Source of the DNA: Prevotella sp. oral taxon 299 str. F0039
GTDB taxonomy: Bacteria; Bacteroidota; Bacteroidia; Bacteroidales; Bacteroidaceae
Direction: 5' to 3'
DNA: 64,000 bases
Assembly: GCF_000163055.2 (NCBI RefSeq)
Contig: NC_022124.1
Location: forward strand, 372,001 to 436,000
The translations under genes and the position numbers were made by a program. Below the pieces are notes generated by a model. It was not told where the DNA came from, made no database searches, and worked only from the letters and a program-made list of their open reading frames with translations. This document shows positions 46,794-55,590 of the stretch, one piece after another. Each line of letters starts with the position of its first letter. Position 1 is the stretch's first letter.

Positions 46794-47372
46794 TTATTTT
46801 ATCATTTTTTCTAGGAAGTAATTATGGATACTTGCGTCATTTCCTAGTTCTGGGTGGAAAGATGTAACCAATTGATTTGCTTGCTTTGCTGCAACAATAT
46901 GGCCATCAACCTCTGCTAATATTTCAACATCTTTTCCTACTGATTTGATATAAGGTGCTCGTATGAATGTCATAAGAAAGCTATCCGATACATTTTTCAT
47001 CTTTTCATTGGTCTCAAAAGACCCTAATTGACGTCCATATGCGTTACGAACAACCTCAATATCCATTGTTGCAATACGTTGAACATTATTCTCTCCCACT
47101 ACGTTTTGAGCAAGAAGTATAAGTCCTGCACATGTTCCAAATACGGGTAATCCGTTAGATATTGCAGTTTGAATGTCGTTCAACAAATCGAGTTCGTGTA
47201 AAAGTTTTATCATTGTGGTACTTTCTCCACCAGGGATAATAAGACCGTCTTTATGTTGTTGCCAGTCTTCCTTCTTGCGAATTTCAAATACTTCAACGTT
47301 ACCAAGACTTTTAATCATCTCCTCGTGCTCAATAAAAGCACCTTGAAGGGCTAGAACTGCAATTTTTTTCAT
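46794..47372 (-). CDS. pdxT: Pyridoxal 5'-phosphate synthase glutaminase subunit PdxT
   Basis: A 192-residue class I glutamine amidotransferase. It begins [29 protein letters not shown] is the oxyanion strand, the nucleophile Cys lies in [11 protein letters not shown], and the His-x-Glu dyad is in SFHPELG. It feeds ammonia to PdxS. The start overlaps the pdxS stop by 4 bases (ATGA), so it is translationally coupled to it. Confidence 0.97.
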   Translation of the reverse strand: MKKIAVLALQGAFIEHEEMIKSLGNVEVFEIRKKEDWQQHKDGLIIPGGESTTMIKLLHELDLLNDIQTAISNGLPVFGTCAGLILLAQNVVGENNVQRIATMDIEVVRNAYGRQLGSFETNEKMKNVSDSFLMTFIRAPYIKSVGKDVEILAEVDGHIVAAKQANQLVTSFHPELGNDASIHNYFLEKMIK

Positions 47373-48244
47373 TTGCCTCTTTCAGCCATTAACAACTCAA
47401 TCTCTTGCTCGTTGATACCAACCATAGCTTCTCCTAAATCTTCAGAGAGCTTTGCAATCATCTTAGCGTCTTTATAGTTAGTAACAGCTTTCACAATTGC
47501 ATCAGCACGTTTCTCTGGATTTCCGCTCTTGAAGATACCACTTCCAACGAATACACCTTCTGCTCCTAATTGCATCATCAATGCTGCGTCTGCAGGAGTA
47601 GCAACACCACCAGCAGCAAAATTAACAACAGGTAGCTTACCATTATCGTGAACATACTTCACTAATTCATAAGGAGATTGTAGTTGTTTTGCTGCTTCGA
47701 ATAACTCACCTTCGGTTAATGACACGATACGACGAATCTCACTTTGCATCATACGCATATGACGTACAGCCTGAATGATATCTCCTGTTCCTGGTTCTCC
47801 TTTGGTTCTAATCATTGTTGCGCCTTCTGCTATTCTGCGAAGAGCCTCTCCTAAATCCTTAGCACCACAAACAAAAGGAACTGTAAACTCATTTTTGTTG
47901 ATGTGATAGATGTTGTCTGCTGGTGAAAGAACTTCACTTTCATCGATATAATCTATCTCAATTGCTTGAAGTATTTGAGCTTCTGCAAAGTGGCCTATAC
48001 GGCATTTTGCCATAACAGGAATACTAACAACTTCTTGTATGCTCTTAATCATTTTTGGATCGCTCATACGTGCAACACCACCAGCTGCTCTAATATCTGC
48101 TGGAATACGTTCTAGCGCCATAACTGCACATGCACCTGCGGCTTCTGCAATACGTGCTTGTTCTGGAGTTGTTACGTCCATAATAACTCCACCTTTTAGC
48201 ATTTGAGCTAAATTTCGATTAAGACTTTGTCTGTTTTCCTTCAT
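47369..48244 (-). CDS. pdxS: Pyridoxal 5'-phosphate synthase lyase subunit PdxS
   Basis: A 291-residue TIM barrel that makes PLP from ribose 5-phosphate, glyceraldehyde 3-phosphate and ammonia. It has [26 protein letters not shown], the Schiff-base lysine in [10 protein letters not shown], and the phosphate loop [16 protein letters not shown] with [10 protein letters not shown]. It starts 10 bases after the regulator-like fusion gene and overlaps pdxT, so the three genes form one operon. Confidence 0.98.
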   Translation of the reverse strand: MKENRQSLNRNLAQMLKGGVIMDVTTPEQARIAEAAGACAVMALERIPADIRAAGGVARMSDPKMIKSIQEVVSIPVMAKCRIGHFAEAQILQAIEIDYIDESEVLSPADNIYHINKNEFTVPFVCGAKDLGEALRRIAEGATMIRTKGEPGTGDIIQAVRHMRMMQSEIRRIVSLTEGELFEAAKQLQSPYELVKYVHDNGKLPVVNFAAGGVATPADAALMMQLGAEGVFVGSGIFKSGNPEKRADAIVKAVTNYKDAKMIAKLSEDLGEAMVGINEQEIELLMAERGK

Positions 48245-48254
48245 AATTCAATAT

Positions 48255-49253
48255 TTATTTTTTCTTTCTAAAATTACTTGGGGGAACTCCTACTTTCTTT
48301 TTAAAGAACTTCGTGAAATGTGCTTGTGATGAAAAGCCATTTCTATAGGCTATCTCTTGAATAGTAGAAAAAGAATTCTGTAAATCAAGTTCTATCTGTT
48401 CTATAAGATAATCTTCTATAATTGTTTTAGGAGTTTTGTTGCTAACGGCCTTTGTTACCTGTGATAAATATCGACTGCTTACATTGAATAAGTCGGAATA
48501 GAAGCGTACGTCACGATTGTCTTTGTAATATTTCGAAACAGCATCTATAAACTCTTGGTATAAAAGGTTGATACGCTCGGAAACTACTCTCTTTTCTTTT
48601 TCTTTCTCTGCAGCAAACAAATAGGCATTATTGATGGCATCTTCAAGAGAATTATTCTTGCTTAAATAAGATGCAACGGCTGAAGAAAAATAGTTATTTT
48701 TTCCGTGGAAGAAACTGTCTACCAATACAACTTCTTTGCAACCAAAGGTTTTTAATTGCTCTATTGCTGTCGTTTTATCCTTGTCAGACTCAATGGTTAT
48801 ACCTAAAATATACTCGGCATCGATATTTCTTATTACAACAATGGTTGATAAAGGCAATAAACGATTCTTTATTTGAGATATGACATCTTGACTCATAAGC
48901 TCATCACCATTACTAGAATAAACGATGGGATTGTATATAACTGATTGTATGTTATATTTCGAAATCATATCACAAATGACCTTTAGGACATTCACATTTC
49001 TAATCATACCAAGCTTTAATATCTTTGCTTGGGTATCGTTTACAAGTGCTTCTATTTGAGATTCAATGATATTTGATGGCAGATCGAAGAATTCTTGAAT
49101 ACCCAAAGTGTTCTGAACCGTAATACTTGTTATTACGGAAACAGATGGGATACCTAGCTCTTCAAATACCTTTATATCAGCTTGTATGCCTGAAGTACCC
49201 GTGCCATCAGAACCTGTTATAGTTAAAACCGGTGTTAGCTTGTTGTCAATCAT
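48255..49253 (-). CDS. ThiD-like kinase domain fused to an AraC-type DNA-binding domain (probable B6 regulator)
   Basis: A 332-residue fusion. Residues 8-215 are plainly ThiD/pyridoxal-kinase-like: LTITGSDGTGTSGIQADIKV, TSITVQNTLGI, and SSAVASYLSKNNSLEDAI at the end of the fold. The catalytic anion-hole motif HGTGC reads HGKNN (183-187), the usual DPVM reads NPIV (about 108-111), and the loop normally between the last two strands is about 25 residues short. It is therefore probably catalytically dead. Residues 235-332 form two AraC-type HTH motifs (FNVSSRYLSQVTKAV; IQEIAYRNGFSSQAHFTKFF). It is the first gene of the pdxS-pdxT operon, so I infer an autoregulating sensor of a B6 vitamer. The family's ligand is not known. 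Confidence 0.88.
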   Translation of the reverse strand: MIDNKLTPVLTITGSDGTGTSGIQADIKVFEELGIPSVSVITSITVQNTLGIQEFFDLPSNIIESQIEALVNDTQAKILKLGMIRNVNVLKVICDMISKYNIQSVIYNPIVYSSNGDELMSQDVISQIKNRLLPLSTIVVIRNIDAEYILGITIESDKDKTTAIEQLKTFGCKEVVLVDSFFHGKNNYFSSAVASYLSKNNSLEDAINNAYLFAAEKEKEKRVVSERINLLYQEFIDAVSKYYKDNRDVRFYSDLFNVSSRYLSQVTKAVSNKTPKTIIEDYLIEQIELDLQNSFSTIQEIAYRNGFSSQAHFTKFFKKKVGVPPSNFRKKK

Positions 49254-49266
49254 AAGATATCACCTA

Positions 49267-49274
49267 CAAAGTAA
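49267..49274 (-). promoter_or_regulatory. -7-like box of the pdx operon
   Basis: TTACTTTG on the minus strand, one mismatch from TAnnTTTG, ends 13 bases before the ATG at 49253. Confidence 0.4.
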
Positions 49275-49288
49275 GTTATTTTTATTGA

Positions 49289-49335
49289 ATAAAAAAAATG
49301 ATGTTCCCTTATAGACAAAGAAAACACCATTTTGT
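49289..49335 (-). terminator. Terminator of the amylase gene
   Basis: On the minus strand, AAATGGTGTT pairs with AACATCATTT (one G-T pair) across a 17-base loop and is followed by a long T run. It separates the amylase gene from the pdx operon. Confidence 0.75.
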
Positions 49336-49354
49336 ATAAATTATTTTATGAACT

Positions 49355-51040
49355 TTATAAGATAAACTTATAAACTCTAGCACCATAAGGGTCAATCCCC
49401 ACTTTGAAAGGTTTCTCAGAAGAGAACATTTGGATAGTGGTTTCACCTGTTAATAAATCAACAGCATTTACTTGTCCTTCTGATAATGAAAGATATTCGA
49501 AGGCGTGTCGAGGAATATTAATAGCGCATTGCATTTCTAAATCTGAGAAATTGGCAATAACTAACAAAATTTCTTGTTTATATGCACGAATGAAAGCGTA
49601 CAGAGAGTTTGAATTGAAGTTAGAAGTCAACGGGTTGGCATACATCAAATCAAAGAAAGAACCAACAGAGACCACTTTCTCTTTGCTCGCAATACGTAAT
49701 ATAGTATTATATTTATCCCATATAACTTTTTCTTGAGCTGTTAATGCATTCTTCTTATAGTAACCTCTATAAAGTTTATCAATTTCCCAGTAATCAAAGA
49801 TGGTTGTTCTTCCATCCCTTCCACTGAATCCTTCAGAATCCATTCCTGGCTCACCTAGCTCTTGTCCCGCATAAAGCATAAAAGGATTAGGTAATAATAG
49901 AGAGCTAACAACAACTCCTGGGAACCCCTTTTCTGCATCATTTGCAAAGAAAGGAGATGCAATTCGTTGTTCATCATGATTCTCTAGGAAATAAAGCATT
50001 TTGTTTTTTATATGATCAGTAGCTTGCCATTGTTTGGTAATTTCTGTTGGGTTTCTTGTTCCTGAGATAATACCTCTAATGCAATCATACATTCCAACCT
50101 TATCATATAGATAGTCGAATCCGCTTTGTAAATAGGTTTCATACAATGAAGGATTATACACTTCACCAATAAAAAGAATATATGGAAATTCGTTTTTAAC
50201 TTCTTTTATAGCGTAAGTCCAGAATGCCGATGGGACCATCTCTGCCATATCGCATCTAAATCCATCAACTCCTTTTCTTGCCCAGAATAGAAGTATATGG
50301 ATCATCTTCTTCCATGTAGAAGGAATAGGATCAAAATGTTCCGTCCGTTCTCCGCATGGATTGCAATAATCTACACCATAATTGAGTTTAATGGTCTCAT
50401 ACCAATCGTCTTTATTAGGTGCATTATCAAAGCAATCGTTACCTGTTGCTTTTGCTGGTTGCTCAAAATAAGTTGTGTCTGTAGCTTCGGAATACAAACT
50501 AAAAGATGGGGCAAAAGGAAGACCATTACAATAATAAAAATTATTGCTAGTATCGAAGTTCTTTGTAGTGTCATCATTTTCACCTAAATCTTCAACTCCT
50601 TCTGGCTTTGTTATTGATTTGTATTGGCGTGCAACATGGTTGGGGACAAAGTCTATAATGGTTTTTAATCCAACCTTACTTGTTCGAGAAAGAAGAGCTT
50701 CGAACTCTTGCATTCTGTCTAGAACGTTTTCTGCTAAATCTGGATCTACATCATAGTAATCGACAATCGCATATGGAGAACCTGCCTTACCTTTTACAAT
50801 TGCTGAGTGTTGTGTTGGGATTCCATACTCTTCGTATGAAGTTGTGCTTGCGTGTCTTATTATACCGGTATACCAAACATGGGTGCATCCCATGCTTTTA
50901 ATGTGTTTCAGGGTTGATGTATTAAAGTCATTCATCTTACCAACGCCATTTTCGGCAATCGAACCATTTACAATGTTGTTGTGATTGCGATTACCGAAAA
51001 GGCGAGTAAAGACTTGATAAATAATTATTTTCTTATTCAC
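49355..51040 (-). CDS. Cytoplasmic GH13 alpha-amylase family glycosidase
   Basis: A 561-residue (beta/alpha)8-barrel hydrolase. The order of motifs is TIIDFVPNHVAR (region I), VDGFRCDMAEMVP (region II with the catalytic Asp), YILFIGEVYNP (region III with the catalytic Glu) and FLENHDEQRI (region IV with the transition-state Asp). A C-terminal beta domain follows. There is no signal peptide, so it acts in the cytoplasm, probably on glycogen or imported maltooligosaccharides, and fits with the ROK sugar kinase at 53.8 kb. It lies 34 bases downstream of fabD and may share its transcript. Its exact specificity cannot be told. Confidence 0.92.
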   Translation of the reverse strand: MNKKIIIYQVFTRLFGNRNHNNIVNGSIAENGVGKMNDFNTSTLKHIKSMGCTHVWYTGIIRHASTTSYEEYGIPTQHSAIVKGKAGSPYAIVDYYDVDPDLAENVLDRMQEFEALLSRTSKVGLKTIIDFVPNHVARQYKSITKPEGVEDLGENDDTTKNFDTSNNFYYCNGLPFAPSFSLYSEATDTTYFEQPAKATGNDCFDNAPNKDDWYETIKLNYGVDYCNPCGERTEHFDPIPSTWKKMIHILLFWARKGVDGFRCDMAEMVPSAFWTYAIKEVKNEFPYILFIGEVYNPSLYETYLQSGFDYLYDKVGMYDCIRGIISGTRNPTEITKQWQATDHIKNKMLYFLENHDEQRIASPFFANDAEKGFPGVVVSSLLLPNPFMLYAGQELGEPGMDSEGFSGRDGRTTIFDYWEIDKLYRGYYKKNALTAQEKVIWDKYNTILRIASKEKVVSVGSFFDLMYANPLTSNFNSNSLYAFIRAYKQEILLVIANFSDLEMQCAINIPRHAFEYLSLSEGQVNAVDLLTGETTIQMFSSEKPFKVGIDPYGARVYKFIL

Positions 51041-51074
51041 CTTTATATCGTCTTCTATTCTTTTACGATTTATA

Positions 51075-51962
51075 TTATTCTACTCCGTGGGAAGCAACAG
51101 TTTTATCGATACGACCAATCATTCCTTGTAGTGCTTTTCCAGGTCCACATTCTGTAAAGTCATCAGCTCCATTTGCTATCATGTTGATGATAGTTGAGGT
51201 CCAACGTACAGCTCCTGTTAATTGAGCAACTAGGTTTCTCTTAATTTCTTCTGGATCAGTGTGTGCTAATGCATCTACGTTTTGATAAACAGGAATACGA
51301 GGAGTATTAAAAGTTACACTCTCAATTGCAGCTTGAAGTTCCTCTTTAGCAGGTTGCATTAATGGGGAATGGAATGCACCTGATACTGGAAGAGGAAGTG
51401 CTCTTTTAGCACCTGCTTCTTTCATTTTCTCACATGCTAGATTGATTGCATCAATACTACCAGAGATAACCAATTGTCCAGGACAATTATAGTTTGCTGC
51501 AACTACGGTATTTTCTGGTGTAGATATAGATGAACAAATTTCTTCTACCTTTTCGTCAGCTAGTCCAATGATTGCGGCCATTGTACCTTTTGTAGCTTCG
51601 CAAGCCTTTTGCATTGCGTTAGCACGTGCTGCAACAAGTCTAAGACCATCCTCAAAAGAAAGTACTCCTGAAACAACTAAAGCAGAAAACTCACCTAAAG
51701 AGTGTCCTGCAACCATTTCTGCGTCAAGCTTATCTTCTAGAGATAATGCCGTTATAACACTGTCTAAGAATACGGCAGGTTGAGTTACTTTAGTTTGTTT
51801 AAGTTCCTCATCTGTACCATTAAACATTATTTCTGTGATATTGAAGCCAAGAATTTCATTCGCTTGATCGAATAGTTCCTTAGCGAGGATACTTGAATTA
51901 TATAAGTCTTTGCCCATTCCTACGTATTGAGCTCCTTGTCCTGGAAAAACAAATGCTTTCAT
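51075..51962 (-). CDS. fabD: Malonyl-CoA:ACP transacylase FabD
   Basis: A 295-residue enzyme that loads malonyl groups on acyl carrier protein for fatty acid synthesis. It begins KAFVFPGQGAQYVGMGKDLY. The nucleophile is the Ser in VAGHSLGEFSALV, the catalytic His is in PVSGAFHSPLM, and an Arg for malonate binding is in RLVAARANAM. Its length is slightly below the E. coli protein. It is the first gene of a probable fabD-amylase pair, with a terminator from the L9 operon upstream. Confidence 0.96.
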   Translation of the reverse strand: MKAFVFPGQGAQYVGMGKDLYNSSILAKELFDQANEILGFNITEIMFNGTDEELKQTKVTQPAVFLDSVITALSLEDKLDAEMVAGHSLGEFSALVVSGVLSFEDGLRLVAARANAMQKACEATKGTMAAIIGLADEKVEEICSSISTPENTVVAANYNCPGQLVISGSIDAINLACEKMKEAGAKRALPLPVSGAFHSPLMQPAKEELQAAIESVTFNTPRIPVYQNVDALAHTDPEEIKRNLVAQLTGAVRWTSTIINMIANGADDFTECGPGKALQGMIGRIDKTVASHGVE

Positions 51963-52044
51963 ATTCTATTTATTTATAATAATATTTGATACAATAAATA
52001 TAATGTATTGTTCTTAATTTTGTTTAGATGAAATAATATTTATA

Positions 52045-52082
52045 GAATAAAAAATCCCGAAAAACATAACGTCCATCGGGAT
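52045..52082 (-). terminator. Terminator of the rpsF-rpsR-rplI operon
   Basis: ATCCCGA (52054-52060) and TCGGGAT (52076-52082) form the stem; the minus strand continues into a T-rich run. Confidence 0.8.
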
Positions 52083-52129
52083 ATTTTATATTACTACAAC
52101 TGTATAGTTATAATTGTTACAATAAATTA

Positions 52130-52603
52130 TTATTTCTCAGCTGTTTCTTTCTCTTCTTTTGTAGCCTCAGCTACGACCTTAACAGGTACGATTGCTTCAA
52201 CTTCTTTGTGAAAGTGAACAGTAGCTTCAAAATCACCTACGTGTTTGATATCACTCATTGTGATAATCTTACGATCAATTTCAAAACCTTTTTTCTTTAA
52301 TTCTTCTGCTACGATTGCTGTATTTACAGATCCATAAGTTGCACCTGTTGCAGATACTTTAACTTCGATAGTTAGTTCAACGCCTTCTAATTCTGCAGCT
52401 TTCTTCTCAGCATTAGCTTTAATTGCAGCAAGTTTATGAGCTTGTTGTTTAAGGTTTTCTGCTAAGACTTTTTTTGCTGACTCTGAAGCAATAATAGCTT
52501 TACCTGTAGGGATAAGGTAGTTACGACCATAACCTGATTTTACGTTTACGATATCGTTCTTATATCCTAATCCTATAATATCTTCTCTAAGTATAATTTC
52601 CAT
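52130..52603 (-). CDS. rplI: 50S ribosomal protein L9
   Basis: A 157-residue bL9 protein. MEIILREDIIGLGYKNDIVNV and VKSGYGRNYLIPTGKA are the N-terminal domain, followed by the long Lys/Ala-rich helix and the C-terminal domain; the last 12 residues are an acidic tail (KEEKETAEK). It is the last gene of the operon and has an AAGGAGGT ribosome-binding site. Confidence 0.98.
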   Translation of the reverse strand: MEIILREDIIGLGYKNDIVNVKSGYGRNYLIPTGKAIIASESAKKVLAENLKQQAHKLAAIKANAEKKAAELEGVELTIEVKVSATGATYGSVNTAIVAEELKKKGFEIDRKIITMSDIKHVGDFEATVHFHKEVEAIVPVKVVAEATKEEKETAEK

Positions 52604-52608
52604 TTCGT

Positions 52609-52616
52609 ACCTCCTT
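52609..52616 (-). promoter_or_regulatory. Strong Shine-Dalgarno site of rplI
   Basis: AAGGAGGT, 5 bases before the rplI ATG at 52603, complementary to the 3' end of 16S rRNA. Confidence 0.8.
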
Positions 52617-52886
52617 TTATTTCATTAAATCTGTTACATAAGGAAGCAAGGCAATTTGACGAGCACGTTTAACTGCTTGTGCTACACGTCTTTGGAATTT
52701 CAAAGATGTACCTGTAATTCTACGAGGTAAAATCTTTCCTTGTTCATTTAAAAACTTTTTCAAGAACTCAGGATCCTTATAGTCGATATACTTAATACCA
52801 CTCTTTTTGAAACGACAATATTTCTTTTTCTTATTGTCAACAGATGGTGGGGTTAAATAACGAATTTCGCTTTGTTGTTCTGCCAT
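52617..52886 (-). CDS. rpsR: 30S ribosomal protein S18
   Basis: An 89-residue bS18 protein: [38 protein letters not shown] and [14 protein letters not shown]. In Bacteroidota, bS18 together with bS6 and bS21 helps to hide the anti-Shine-Dalgarno end of 16S rRNA. Its own gene has a perfect AGGAGG seven bases upstream of the start. Confidence 0.98.
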   Translation of the reverse strand: MAEQQSEIRYLTPPSVDNKKKKYCRFKKSGIKYIDYKDPEFLKKFLNEQGKILPRRITGTSLKFQRRVAQAVKRARQIALLPYVTDLMK

Positions 52887-52888
52887 GA

Positions 52889-53233
52889 TTAAGCCTCCTG
52901 TTTTTTAGCGTATTTATTTTTTCTCTTGATAGCATACTCTGCAGCATACTTGTCAAGTTTAACAGTAATGAAACGGATAACTCTCTCGTCACGACGATAG
53001 CCAATTTCGAGAGTGTTAACAATTGTAGGCTCAGCCTTGAATTCTAGCAAGCAATAAAAACCTGTAGATTTTTTGTCGATAGCATAAGCCATCTTTTTTA
53101 ATCCCCATGCCTCTTCATTCAAAATTTCAGCACCATTATCGGTAAGAAGCTTTTTGAATTTAGCGACCGCTTCCTTCATCTGTTCATCAGATAAAACGGG
53201 AGTTAAAATGAAAACGGTTTCGTAATGATTCAT
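52889..53233 (-). CDS. rpsF: 30S ribosomal protein S6
   Basis: A 114-residue bS6 protein beginning [20 protein letters not shown] and with [20 protein letters not shown]. It is first in the rpsF-rpsR-rplI operon. It has no Shine-Dalgarno site. A TAACTTTG box lies at 53277-53284. Confidence 0.98.
   Translation of the reverse strand: MNHYETVFILTPVLSDEQMKEAVAKFKKLLTDNGAEILNEEAWGLKKMAYAIDKKSTGFYCLLEFKAEPTIVNTLEIGYRRDERVIRFITVKLDKYAAEYAIKRKNKYAKKQEA
52894..52899 (-). promoter_or_regulatory. Strong Shine-Dalgarno site of rpsR
   Basis: AGGAGG inside the end of the rpsF gene with a 7-base spacer to the rpsR ATG at 52886. Confidence 0.8.
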
Positions 53234-53276
53234 ACTACTTTTAATTTATAAAAAATATGTTTATTAATTCGAGATG

Positions 53277-53284
53277 CAAAGTTA
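53277..53284 (-). promoter_or_regulatory. -7 box of the rpsF operon
   Basis: TAACTTTG on the minus strand, 43 bases before the rpsF start; no good -33 box seen. Confidence 0.5.
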
Positions 53285-53367
53285 GTGTTTTTTTATGAAT
53301 TTCAGATATTATATTTTATAAGAATCGAATAATTATCTTTAATTAACAAATAAATGGTTCATTAATT

Positions 53368-53399
53368 TTTGGCTATCCCAAGTGATAATTATATTTTTG
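53368..53399 (+). promoter_or_regulatory. Promoter of the 61-residue membrane protein gene
   Basis: TTTG (53368-53371), 20 bases and TATTTTTG (53392-53399) match the consensus exactly, and the ATG follows 26 bases later. Confidence 0.75.
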
Positions 53400-53425
53400 T
53401 GCTTTATAAGAGATTATGATATAGA

Positions 53426-53611
53426 ATGAAACAATATTTATATAAAGATTCGGGCTTATACCTTATATATATAGGAGTAATGTTGCAGATTTCAAGTGCT
53501 TTTCAATTCATGAAAGAATATAAGGATGCTTTAATCATTATAGGCCTCTTATGTATTGCTAGCGGATTTATTATCTATCTTCAATTCAGAAAGAAGCAAA
53601 ATTAAGGTGAT
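53426..53611 (+). CDS. Small membrane protein (61 residues), family unknown
   Basis: The frame from the ATG at 53426 to the TGA at 53609-53611 encodes 61 residues. MKQYLYKDSGLYLIYIGVML gives the first hydrophobic segment (about 10-24), and ALIIIGLLCIASGFIIYLSI gives a second (about 35-54) before a basic end (QKEAKLR). Two membrane helices with both ends probably in the cytoplasm are likely. A perfect consensus promoter sits 26 bases upstream, and the gene is the only plus-strand unit between two minus-strand operons. I do not recognise a family and can assign no function. Confidence 0.65.
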
Positions 53612-53684
53612 AAGAAATCTTCCCAATGAAACTTTTTTTTGACCTAAGAGGTGTGAGAAAATAAGAGTTGGAGATAAAATAAAA

Positions 53685-53730
53685 GTGATATCATCTTGCT
53701 ATATTTAAAATCATAGAAAGATGATATCGC
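53685..53730 (-). terminator. Terminator of the ROK kinase gene
   Basis: GATATCATCTT and AAGATGATATC form an 11-base stem; the minus strand then runs into TTTTATTTTA. Confidence 0.8.
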
Positions 53731-53762
53731 TTAGTCTTAAGGGGATCTTTATTATTTACGAA

Positions 53763-54740
53763 TTATAAATCCCATCCTACAGCAGATGCTCCTAATACTG
53801 CAGCAGAAGAGCCTTCTAGTCCACTAATTAGGAACTTTGCTTTGTTCTTATAAATTTTCAAGACATGTTGGTCAAAGCTTCTTTTCAATGGTTCCATTAA
53901 TAAATCGCCAGCTTTTGTTAAGCCACCAAAGAAAATAAATGCTTCTGGAGAAGAGAAAGCTGCAAAGTCTGCACATGCTTCACCAAGCATCTCTCCTGTA
54001 AAATCGTATACTCTTTTTGCAAGTTTGTCACCTTTGCTTGCTGCGATGCTAACATCTAAAGAAGTAATGTCTTCTGGGTTTAATTCTCGTAATAAAGAGT
54101 CTTCGTCAGAATTTTGTAAAAATTCACGTGCAGTTCTTGCTACCCCTGTTGCAGAGCAATATGTTTCTAAGCAACCTGTTCTACCGCATCCGCAAGAACG
54201 TCCGTCTTCTCTACGGAATGGAACGTGACCTAATTCTCCTGCGAAACCATCGCATCCATAAACTACCTGGCCATTTATAACTATTCCAGAACCAACACCT
54301 GTTCCAAGAGTTATAACGATGAAGTTCTTCATTCCGCGTGCAACTCCGTATGCCATTTCACCAATAGCAGCTGCATTCGCATCATTAGTTAAACCTACAG
54401 GAATATTATTTAGACGTTCTGAAAACATTTTTGCTAGAGGAATTTTTCCATCATGTGCCCAAGATAAGTTTGGAGCAAATTCTATTGAGCCACTATAGAA
54501 ATTTCCATTTGGGGCACCTATACCCATAGCTTTAATTGTATCTATACCACCAACTTGTTCTATTATTACATGGAGAGCTTCGATAGCTCGTTCAACATAC
54601 TCTTCCACACTATTCGAAGCTGTCTTTATTGCAGTTGTAGCTTTAATTTCTCCTCTACTATCTACAATTCCAAAAACAGAGTTTGTGCCTCCTAAATCAA
54701 GACCTATTACATAAGGCTTTACTAATGGTTCTTCATTCAT
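53763..54740 (-). CDS. ROK family sugar kinase (probable glucokinase)
   Basis: A 325-residue ASKHA-fold kinase. The phosphate loop is VIGLDLGGTNSVFGIVD and the sugar site includes LTNDANAAAIGE. GTGVGSGIVINGQVVYG and GELGHVPF follow, then the ROK zinc motif CGCGRTGCLETYCS. These features match ROK glucokinases, which make glucose 6-phosphate from glucose released by amylases, but N-acetylglucosamine or fructose kinase activity cannot be ruled out. It is monocistronic, with its terminator between it and the small membrane protein gene. Confidence 0.9.
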   Translation of the reverse strand: MNEEPLVKPYVIGLDLGGTNSVFGIVDSRGEIKATTAIKTASNSVEEYVERAIEALHVIIEQVGGIDTIKAMGIGAPNGNFYSGSIEFAPNLSWAHDGKIPLAKMFSERLNNIPVGLTNDANAAAIGEMAYGVARGMKNFIVITLGTGVGSGIVINGQVVYGCDGFAGELGHVPFRREDGRSCGCGRTGCLETYCSATGVARTAREFLQNSDEDSLLRELNPEDITSLDVSIAASKGDKLAKRVYDFTGEMLGEACADFAAFSSPEAFIFFGGLTKAGDLLMEPLKRSFDQHVLKIYKNKAKFLISGLEGSSAAVLGASAVGWDL

Positions 54741-54842
54741 ATTGTTATATTTTAATATTGTTTATTGTTGATTATTTAAAGATTAGAGATGTTTCGCAAA
54801 GTTATTAAAAATATGCAAGCTCACAAACTTTTGAATAGAAAA

Positions 54843-54874
54843 TTTGTGCAATCGATGTTTTTTTTGCAATTTTG
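54843..54874 (+). promoter_or_regulatory. Promoter of the lysE-DUF4924-rfbD-prfC operon
   Basis: TTTG (54843-54846), 20 bases and CAATTTTG (54867-54874), one mismatch in the -7 box. Only 5 bases separate it from the ATG at 54880, so the transcript is nearly leaderless. Confidence 0.55.
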
Positions 54875-54879
54875 CATTT

Positions 54880-55551
54880 ATGTTGCTGAATATTAATCAC
54901 ATTGATATATTAGATTTAATCTTAAAGGGAATATTAATTGGTATAATTGCATCTGCACCAATGGGTCCAGTTGGTATTCTTTGTATACAAAGAACACTAA
55001 ATAAAGGACGTTGGTATGGATTTGCTACAGGATTAGGAGCTGCTATAAGTGATATGCTATATGCCTTAATTACAGGTCTTGGAATGAGTTTTATTATGGA
55101 TTTTGTGAGTAGCCCTCAGGCTCTTTTTATTCTCAAAATCAGTGGCAGTCTTATTCTTATGGCTTTCGGAATATATTCTTTTAAAAGCAATCCAACCAAG
55201 AACCTTCATAAAAGTGTTAAAAAGAAAGGAAGTTTAATATATAATATGATGACAGCTTTAGGGGTAACGATATTTAATCCTTTAATTATTTTCCTCTTTA
55301 TAGCCTCTTTTGCTCAGTTTGCATTTATACGTCCCAATCATCCTTATGAAATGGTTGTAGGTTATTTCTGTATTTTTGGAGGAGCACTTATGTGGTGGTT
55401 TGGACTCACATGGCTAATAGATCAAATTAGAGAAAAATTTGATACATCTGGGATTTTATTGATAAATAAGATTATTGGATGTATTGTTATCATTTTTTCT
55501 GCGATTATGTTAGTCGGAACTGCATTTAATTTATATAGTATTTCAATATAA
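54880..55551 (+). CDS. LysE/RhtB family transporter
   Basis: 223 residues from the ATG at 54880; an upstream TTG at 54844 lies in the promoter. Six hydrophobic segments are present. The first includes GIIASAPMGPVGILCIQRTL, the hallmark of LysE-type amino acid exporters, followed by GFATGLGAAISDMLYALITGLG. The substrate is unknown. It begins a four-gene operon (DUF4924, rfbD, prfC) whose order recurs in Bacteroidota. Confidence 0.9.
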   Translation: MLLNINHIDILDLILKGILIGIIASAPMGPVGILCIQRTLNKGRWYGFATGLGAAISDMLYALITGLGMSFIMDFVSSPQALFILKISGSLILMAFGIYSFKSNPTKNLHKSVKKKGSLIYNMMTALGVTIFNPLIIFLFIASFAQFAFIRPNHPYEMVVGYFCIFGGALMWWFGLTWLIDQIREKFDTSGILLINKIIGCIVIIFSAIMLVGTAFNLYSISI

Positions 55552-55590
55552 ATTTTATCCTTATTCATTTAGAATAAATACCTAATTATT

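Noticed and set aside
49254-49300. A riboswitch in front of the pdx operon
   Set aside because: The likely leader is only about 10 bases, too short for a known riboswitch; control by the fused AraC-type protein is more plausible.
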